NCBI GenBank assembly: GCA_954871525.1 | Contig: OX940872.1 | Span: 25,453,746-25,517,745 of the forward strand | Source of the DNA: Parietaria judaica | Taxonomy: Eukaryota > Streptophyta > Magnoliopsida > Rosales > Urticaceae | Direction: 5' to 3' | Length of the DNA stretch: 64,000 bases | Shown here: piece after piece, positions 56,850 through 64,000 of the stretch | How positions within the stretch are numbered: the first letter of the stretch is position 1 | How the letters are laid out: each line of letters begins with the position of its first letter | Translations under genes and position numbers: made by a program | The notes under the pieces: generated by a model | Seen by the model: the letters and a program-made list of their open reading frames with translations, nothing else | Told to the model about the DNA's origin: nothing | Databases searched by the model: none

Positions 56850-56930
56850 ACAGAGAAATTTGGTGTTGTGGTCACAGCCTTGGGAGGCATAGACGATGTC
56901 ACGGGTTCGACTCATGCAAGGCACGTTGTG
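56850..56930 (+). repeat. tRNA-like SINE head (putative)
   Basis: tggtgttgtggtcacagcc followed by acgggttcgactcatg, an A-box/B-box layout with an exact GGTTCGA core. No cloverleaf and no target duplication identified, so this is not a tRNA gene. Confidence 0.4.
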
Positions 56931-57029
56931 TTTTTCATCCTCGCGATGATGACACAAGTATGAGGCCAGTAGAGTGAGAGAGGGGTTGTGAATGATGTGG
57001 AAATAGGATGACGTGGAAATGCCCACATG

Positions 57030-57335
57030 GACATTTAATTCAATTTGGACAGTTTGACTAACGAACGTTGGTCAAAAGTGGACGAAAAAAATAAGTTAAC
57101 ACTTTAGCTAGTGATACGTACATACGCCGCTATTTAATCGGGTTGGACCCATTGACAGTTGACCTAAAGTTATGGACTTATATCGCGATTAACGAGCCAT
57201 ATATACATATATGTTATTTTATATATATATATCAATTCTATAGCTTATTAACTACGTATTTTTTAAGGACTCGTAGCAGGGAAAATATTTAACATTTTAG
57301 ATTATATTTGAAGCGTTCTAAAATATATTGTCGAC
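57030..57335. repeat. Dispersed block R3, copy 2
   Basis: Pairs with 14575-14935. A short deletion removes one ggacgttgg repeat relative to copy 1. Confidence 0.6.
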
Positions 57336-57539
57336 ACGTTTATAGTGCTGTTTTTTTTTGGTTTTCTGTCATTTTATTTTTATTGTCGTTTTTCTGTCGG
57401 TTGGATAATGCCACATCTATATCATGGCGTTAGATGCATGATGCTACAAACAAAAACACCACTCTGAAGCTATAGAAGTAAAAATACTTTAAGCAACACA
57501 TTCCAAGTCTATATATTTAACAAATAGCCGGAAATCACT

Positions 57540-58116
57540 CACAAAGTGATCCCGTCTCAGTTTTATTATAGAACCCTCACATATGGCGGAGGAAAACTGT
57601 GGTTACATAATTATATTTGGGATTTACATTAATGAAACATTAAAATAATCCCAAATATCAAAACAATCACAATAACAAAAAAGACACAAACAAACTAATA
57701 CAAGAAACATTAAACATGCTTTTTATATATATATCACCCGGAAGCTTATTAGAATTTTTAAAAATATTTTCTCTACTTTCTACATCCAAACGAGCCAAAT
57801 ATGTTGCAACATCGAACAACACGACACAGTAGTAACCTCTGAAGCAGTATTTGGAATCACAAATAACAACACACTTTTTTATTTCCAAACGATTATTCAA
57901 AATATCTAAATGCCATCAAAATTCAAAGTAACCTCTGAGTCTTGTTTGGTTGAAAACATTTCCGGTGGGGGTGGCCAGTGAGGAATCTAACAGCAATAAA
58001 CTCGTATTAAAATTTATAATATTAGAGAAAAATATATCAACTAAATATTATAATGCATAATATTATCCAATAAAATATCGAAACCCGAAAGATAAGATTT
58101 ACCTCGTAGCCTTTGA
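57540..58116 (-). other. Region downstream of the receptor-like protein gene
   Basis: On the - strand, the sequence after the stop codon (tcaaaggctacgag) meets a possible donor gtaaat, so a 3' UTR intron is possible. No coding sequence is evident. 57540-57960 has open frames of up to 77 codons without recognisable features. Confidence 0.3.
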
Positions 58117-60574
58117 TCATTCTCGGAACTTTGGTGCATTGAATCGTGGTTTGTAGACCCAATCTCCGGCGTCATTCAAGAATTTGAAGTACGCGTATCT
58201 GAAGTGCTTGTTAAAAATCAACACACAACAAACTCCCCAAAACGCAGCCGCGAAACCAATCGCCATGCTAGTGTAGAAACCTCTATTAAGAATCCAATCA
58301 GAATCCCCGGCAGGAACTTCAGGAATCGGAAAAGTTGTCAGACACTTATCGGGCAATGGGTCACCACACAACTCGGTGTTGCCCCAATAAGCTGACTGAA
58401 AGCTCTGGAGTTGAGTGCTTGTCGGAATTTGGCCAGACAAGTTATTGTTTGACAAATCTAGCGTATTAAGACGATCAATCTGAGCAAGGCTTTGAGGAAT
58501 TTGACCAATGAGACTGTTCATGGAGAGATCGAGTGCATCTAAGAATTTCATGCAACCAATCCCTGTTGGAATTTTTCCACTTAGATTGTTTCTCGACAAG
58601 TTCAACGACCCCAATCGAGAAAGCTCACTTATTTCACTCGGGATTTCCCCGCTCAACTTATTGTTGGAAATATCGATGATTCTCAGAAAACAAAGATTGG
58701 TTTTGAATTCCACAATTCCTCCTTTCCATACCAATAGTAACCGTTCCTCGTAACGTCCAGCAGCGGAGGCATGTTCACTAACAATGAATCTATTGGATTT
58801 CGAACCAAGTAAAGATCCTATCTTCGAATCATCTCTTTTCATGGCGCCGAAACTGCTTACACAATTCGGGATATTTCCTGTGATATTGTTGGAAGACAAA
58901 TCCAACACTATCAAGCTTGAAAGATGACATAGAGAATCAGGAATGCCTCCAGTGAAGCTGTTGAATCTCAAGCTGAGAATCAAAAGGTTTGGTAAACTTT
59001 TTCCAAACCACACCGGAATCGTTCCAGACAAATTATTTTCTCCGAATGCAAGAACTAACAAATTTTTACAGCTCATCAAAGTTGCGGATAATTCTCCCGA
59101 AAACCTATTCTTGTTTAAATTCAATGATTGAATGTTCTTCAGAGAACCAAAGGACGGAGGAATCCTCCCCGACAAGTTATTTTTTGACAAGATAAGAAAT
59201 TTTAAGTTTTCGAAATGCGACCAGCAATCAGGAAGTTCCCCAGATAATTTATTGTTTGATATGTCAAGAAAGTGCAAGAGTATTCCGCTGAAAATGTTAT
59301 AGGAGAAATTTAACTTTGTAAAATTATTTTGACACAACTTTACAGAGTAAAATTGGGTGAAAAATGAAGGTAGTGAACCTTCTAACTGGTTCGAATTCAG
59401 ATCAATGAAGGCACCATGTAAGAAAATATTATAATTCTCTATTTCTCCACGGATTTGATTGTGAGAAAGATCCATGAAGCCAACTGAAGACGTCACATAC
59501 CAGAACCAAGAAGGAATAGAATCTGAAATTCCGGAATTGGAAATATTGAGATATTTGTAATTGGTTTGTGTTTGAAGCCATGTCAGAAAGCGAGGGCCTA
59601 CTCGGCACAATCCTAGCTGGATGAAGTCCAGTTTGAAAAGGGGGAGTCCAATTAAGATGGAAGTTCAAACTCAATGAATTAGCAGACAAGTCCAGATATT
59701 TTAACATGGAGAGATTTGTAAAGTGAGCCTCAACGATTTCACCTTGAAAAAGGTTTTCAGAAATGTCAAGTTGTTGTAGAAAGTTCAGTTGAGATACACT
59801 GTTTGGAAAATGCCCGTGAAGTTCATTATATCCTACTCTCAAAACATTCAAAGAACTTGAATTCCATATATATCTTGGAAACTCACCTCCAAGCATGTTG
59901 TTTCCAAGATAAAGGCTATGAAAGTCACTCATGTTCCAAAAAATATCCGGAATCGACCCGTGTAAATGATTATACATGAGTTTGAGTTGTTTCAAGGAAG
60001 TGAGCTTGCTGAAAGTTTCAGGAATTGAGCCATGTAGGTCGTTTCCCGAGAGGTCGAGGGCCTCTAGTCTCGAGAGATTTCCTAGCTCAGCCGGAATTTC
60101 CCCACCGAAGCAAGTCTCGTACAGTGTGAGTTCTCTTAAGCGGGATAATGTGCCAATGGAGCTCGGGATTTGGATCCCGCTAAAGTTCACATAATGTAGT
60201 TTCAAGGAAGTCAGACGTCTCAACTCAAATAACGAGGGACTGCGCTTACCTTCTATGAGATACCTCGGCCGAAAGTATAGGCTCACCACATGACCGTAAT
60301 AGCAGCCAATGCCGCGCCACTTGCAGCAGTCCCTCTTGTCCTCTCCGCTCCCCCACGAAGAGAGGAGATCGTAGGTGGCATTCTCCCTCGAGAGAAGGCT
60401 GGGTTTGAAGTTCAGGCTTCGCTTGAAACTCAGCAACGCTTGCCTCTCCGCTTCGATGCATGTCACGAAAGTGTAAAGCCCGTCACCCCGACAGGTCAAG
60501 CGGAGCAGAAGCACAAGGAACATAAGACGGCGAGGCGACAACTTAGTACTCATCGTGCCGCCACGAGAGTGCAT
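58117..60574 (-). pseudogene. LRR receptor-like protein (EIX/Cf type) with a frameshift
   Basis: Cell-surface receptor-like protein: extracellular leucine-rich repeats and a membrane anchor but no kinase. Such proteins sense microbial or developmental ligands with SOBIR1- and BAK1-type partner kinases. Order: signal peptide (RRLMFLVLLLRLTC), LRR N-cap (ERQALLSFKRSL...DCCKWRGIGC), LRRs of the LxGxIP plant type, a non-LRR island (about GAMKRDDSK to VWKGG), four more LRRs (DISNNKLSGEIPSEI on), C-cap with a paired Cys (ELCGDPLPDKC), TM helix (SMAIGFAAAFWGVCCVLIF) and a short tail (RYAYFKFLNDAGDWVYK). About 818 codons in all. One extra A in the run caaac (complement of 59631-59635) shifts the frame after NWTPPFQ; both sides are otherwise intact and conserved. 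It is either a young pseudogene allele or a homopolymer error. Confidence 0.85.
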
Positions 60575-60638
60575 GTTTTTATCCAGACTTTAAAATGGTG
60601 TAAGATGAAGTGGTGTTAGTAAGCTAAAGGCCAGTAGT

Positions 60639-60645
60639 ATATTTA
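60639..60645 (-). promoter_or_regulatory. Possible TATA box of the receptor-like protein gene
   Basis: ATAAATA on the - strand, about 65 bp upstream of the start codon. Position and sequence fit a plant TATA box; no other support. Confidence 0.35.
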
Positions 60646-60659
60646 TGTTGCAAGGCATC

Positions 60660-60837
60660 TGATTGATCAACGTGTGTTGCACGCTTGACTTTGCTCTCTA
60701 ATATTGAGTGAAAATGACAATCAACCACTCCAACGTGATGTATCAAGAAACGACAAAAGAGGGAAAACGACAGGAATAAAGAAACGACAAATGGCAATTT
60801 TCTACTAAATAACATCGTTTGTATTCTTTTATAATTA
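60660..60837. other. Promoter-side intergenic
   Basis: Upstream DNA of the receptor-like protein gene. Contains gaaacgacaaaagagg / gaaacgacaaatgg direct repeats. No gene. Confidence 0.4.
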
Positions 60838-60955
60838 AGGTAAATTGCGGCTAATGTACAAACATTTAAACCGGTTGCAAACTACGTACTTAATGTTTAT
60901 TTTCGACTGCTAATGTACCCAAACTCGATTCTTGTTACATATTGCGGCTAATATT
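60838..60955. mobile_element. Fragment of the Mutator-like foldback family
   Basis: aaggtaaattgcggctaatgtac and a second gcggctaatat match the outer end of the 61967 element, but the rest is missing. Confidence 0.6.
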
Positions 60956-61040
60956 TTTTTGTGTTGGACGGGAATTAAATCCACGCCCTCCAACCTATTA
61001 ACCATGCACTCATGACTCAACCACTTGAACAATTTCCATT
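60955..61040 (-). repeat. tRNA-derived SINE fragment
   Basis: Read on the - strand: gttcaagtggttgagtcatg ... ttggagggcgtggatttaat, resembling A- and B-box regions. A diverged copy on the + strand is at 63345-63405 (tttaagtggttgagtacatt, gagggcgtaggttccaatta). Confidence 0.5.
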
Positions 61041-61079
61041 TTTTGTCACATATTGGTACACATAAATATTTATATAAAC

Positions 61080-61894
61080 CAAGGTTTAAAATGTCGCTTG
61101 CCGATGTCGTTTCGCATTTTCCGTTTTGTGGATATATCGCTTGCCGATGGGTATGTCGATGGGAAAATTGTAAAAAAAAGGCATGCCGTATGCCGCATAT
61201 ACCGCATTTTTCGCATGGGTATACCGCATGCCGATGGGGTTTTCGACGGATATTTTGTAAAAAATATTTGAGTATTTAAGCAAGATATTTATGTAGGTTC
61301 AAAACTACATATTTAATAAATACAAGACATAATTATATACAACAAAACACATTTGTAACTTAAATATGTAGGTGAAATGTATAATATTATTAAGTCACTT
61401 TATTACTTGAAGTGTATAATATTAAGTCAATTATTATGTGAAGTAAATATATGTATGTTAATTAAGTGTGTAATATTAAGTGAATATGCATGTTAATTGT
61501 ATATATGTATGTTAACAAATTTAATATTAGTTGAAGTCTATAATATTAAATGAATATGTATATTAAGTGTATATGTATGTTAGATGAATTTAATATGTAT
61601 GTTAAATGTATAATATTATTTGAAGTGTATAATATTAAGTTAATTGTTTTTGCCGAAAGTTCAATTGGTATTTTTGCCAAAATTTATCAAAAATATGATT
61701 TTTTGCGAAATTCCAACCATTTTTCGCAATTTTTACTCACAAAAATGAAAAACGATATTCCATCCACCTGCCCATGCGAATTTCGCAAAAAATGGTAAAA
61801 AACCAGCGAAACGAAACGGTTTTCCTTTCGCATATCTTCGAAAAACGAAAACCGGTCGACATTTCCATGGAAAATCGCGAAATTTAACACCTTG
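61080..61894. mobile_element. hAT-type element (CAAGG family), 815 bp
   Basis: Ends caaggtttaaaatg and aatttaacaccttg with a perfect 8-bp duplication atataaac (61072-61079 and 61895-61902). Long form of the 170-bp MITEs at 2727 and 9860: the same ends with extra AT-rich tandem motifs (tgaagtgtataatatta). Short open frames on both strands are not transposase-like. Confidence 0.92.
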
Positions 61895-61966
61895 ATATAA
61901 ACAACTGTATAAAATATAACATGTATAAAATGTAAAATGCAAAATGTAACATTTAATTAGTTTTAA

Positions 61967-62958
61967 GGGTAAACTGCGGCTAATGTACCCGAATGTTTGA
62001 TCTTTTGCGAATTATGTACCCAATGTTTTTTTTTTGGTGGCTAATGTACCCAATGTTTGATCTGTTAGATATTTTCGTGTTTTCTGTAAGTTGACCGTTA
62101 GAGAGTTATCATCCTCTACATGTACACTTTTCGTATTTTTGACATAACTCACTCATTTTTTGTCCAAGTTTTATGCACGACTTATGGTTATAAATATAAG
62201 AGATATATCTACAACTTTGTTGTTTTAAGATTTGTAAAATAAGTTTTAGAAAAATACGAACTTTCAAATACAACGTAAAATTAGACGTTAGTTTAATACA
62301 AAATATTTGTTTCGAGCAAATTTTAATATATTTAATAACTTTATATGGTGAAATGTAAAACTAAAAATTTGTAGATAAATATTTTATCTTTCTAACGGGT
62401 GTTTATTTATAAATTTTGGATAAAAAACGAGTTAGTTATGCCAAAAATATGAAATATGTGATGTGAAATAATCTTTCATATTTTTGGCATAACTTACTCA
62501 TCTTTTGTCCAAAATTTATAAATAAACATCTGCTGGAAATATAAAATATTTATCTACAACTTATTAGTTTTACGTTTCATCATAAAAGTCATTAAGTATG
62601 GTAAAGTTTTCTCGAAACAAATATTTTGCATTAAACTTACGTCAAATTTTATGTTGTATTTGAAATTTCATATTTTTATAAAACTTATTTTACAAAACTT
62701 AAAACATAAAAGTTGTAGATATATCTCTTGTCTTTCCAATCATATGTCATTCATAAAATTTGGACAAAAAATGAGTGAGTTATGTCAAAAATACAAAAAG
62801 TGTGCATATAGAGGAGGATAACTCTCTAACGGTCAACTAACGGAAAACACGAAAATATCTAACAGATCAAACATTGTGTACATTAGCCACCAAAAATAAA
62901 CATTGAGTACATAATTCGAAAAAGATCAAACATTGGGTACATTAACCGCAGTTTACCC
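61967..62958. mobile_element. Mutator-like foldback element, 992 bp
   Basis: Ends gggtaaactgcggctaatgt and acattaaccgcagtttaccc with a perfect 9-bp duplication tagttttaa (61958-61966 and 62959-62967). Each arm is about 480-490 bp, mirrored around about 62460 (ccaaaaatatgaaa / tttcatatttttgg). It encodes no protein; its transcript would form a very long hairpin. Confidence 0.93.
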
Positions 62959-62967
62959 TAGTTTTAA

Positions 62968-64000
62968 AGGAGTTTTTTATGTACATGCAGCAACATACAA
63001 AGTGTATGAAATAAAATTGTATTCTTTAAAATAAAATACGATTATATTAGATATTCTTAAAATAAATATGGATAATTTATTTCATTTACTAAAAAAAATG
63101 TAATAAAATTACATTTCATTATATAAATTATTCATAAAAAAATCATGTAATTTAATTAAATGTAATAAAATTATTTAAAAAATACTATTTTATTTCATTC
63201 ACTTTATAAAAAATTTGGGTAATGTAATGTACTTACATCGTATATGTTACGTTACATAGATTAAAGTTACATGTTAAATTTTATACATGTTAGTTTATTG
63301 TGTAAATATTTTTGTATACGATTACGTGACAAGAAATGACAATGATTTAAGTGGTTGAGTACATTATTAATAGATTAGAGGGCGTAGGTTCCAATTAATT
63401 AGCCTTATAATTAATGATTTGTTATGTTATAATATGAGACCTTAGACTGTCCCTTGACTCCAAAAGTCTCCGAGTAGTCGATCACTAATTTCATAATGTG
63501 ATACTACAATATGTTGACGCGTAAATGATATTCACGTGGATATGAAAATAATGTTGTTTATATTATTAATAGTTTAATTAATATGCACTTCTCTTAGACT
63601 TTTCTGCTAGAACGTACTCGTTAGATTGTCTCTTGAATGACCTTGTTCTTTATGAGGTATAATTCCAAGTCCTCAAGCCAATTTTTGGACCTATTGACCG
63701 GCCGAGAAAGTGGAGTAACCTCGCGTTTACAATATAAGAAAAAAAAATCAAATTTAGAGATCTTTAAAAAACTTAATTTAAAAAAAAAAAAAAAGTCTCA
63801 AGATTGCTTTAAATTAGAGTTTGTTGATTATAAGAGATAGTGGCCAAATCTAGAATTGCAGGGGGGTTGGTTATAATTTCTTTTGCCTAGATTGTTATAT
63901 TTAAGTTATTAATAAAAATGCTAAATTAAGACTCAAAAATATTGTGTTGATGTAAAAAAGTGTGCAAATGATTATAGTAGATTTATGCATCATATTTAAC
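62968..64000. other. AT-rich intergenic, no gene seen
   Basis: Low-complexity taaaattatttaaa-type DNA. Contains the diverged SINE fragment at 63345-63405. A 67-codon open frame near 63637 is lysine-rich because of poly(A) and is not called. Confidence 0.5.

Noticed and set aside
56850..56930. Possible tRNA gene
   Set aside because: A B-box is present but I cannot fold acceptor, D and anticodon arms; treated as a SINE-like fragment.
59429..59610. Two overlapping LRR genes
   Set aside because: The overlapping frames are halves of one receptor-like protein separated by a single-base shift; the second has no own ATG at its start and begins mid-LRR.
63637..63840. 67-codon Lys-rich frame near the window end
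   Set aside because: Created by poly(A) tracts; no features of a coding exon.

Overview
This is about 64 kb of nuclear DNA from a flowering plant, most likely a eudicot. It is AT-rich, with spliced genes, no operons, long TA and GA microsatellites, and plant transposon families in almost every kilobase: hAT elements with 8-bp target duplications, Mutator-like foldbacks with 8-10-bp duplications, an Emigrant/pogo-type MITE, LTR retrotransposons and solo LTRs. I cannot name the species from sequence alone.

Genes. (1) A six-exon oligopeptide transporter (OPT family) gene lies on the + strand at 20676-24717. It reads through as 785 residues with GT/AG introns. (2) There is a small RING-finger E3 ligase cluster. 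Three near-identical single-exon, membrane-anchored RING-H2 genes lie on the - strand (31454-31915, 41302-41763, 43199-43660). A different RING gene (32381-32779, + strand) is divergent to the first. Two dead copies of this second type follow (33971-34862 and 52500-52891). (3) A leucine-rich-repeat receptor-like protein gene of the EIX/Cf type lies on the - strand at 58117-60574 and carries an apparent one-base frameshift.

Layout. 1-11.2 kb holds no gene, only paralogous blocks repeated two or three times and interrupted by dated insertions. 11.5-13.5 kb holds two abutting hAT-type elements. 15.4-16.1 kb holds a GC-rich gene-fragment-like element with a long GA run. 19.3-24.9 kb is the OPT gene with a partly duplicated 5' region. 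25-31 kb holds hAT, LTR-like and MITE sequence plus a 174-bp tandem repeat. 31-55 kb is the RING cluster, built from repeated modules (RING minus, RING plus, OPT exon-3 fragment) and broken by solo LTRs, hAT elements, a Ty3-type LTR and a second copy of the GC-rich element. Within it, a 1.9-kb tandem duplication (41109-44894) created two RING genes encoding the same protein. 55-57.5 kb is repeats. 58-60.6 kb is the receptor-like protein. 60.8-63 kb holds a hAT element and a 992-bp Mutator-type foldback.

The genes do not form a pathway. The RING cluster and the OPT fragments do share a duplication history: degenerate pieces of OPT exon 3 sit next to RING copies at 33.4 and 49.2 kb, so the OPT gene and the RING genes were probably once neighbours in a unit that was copied. 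Most insertion boundaries given here rest on terminal repeats and target-site duplications read directly from the sequence. Family names are inferred from those structures and not from database searches.
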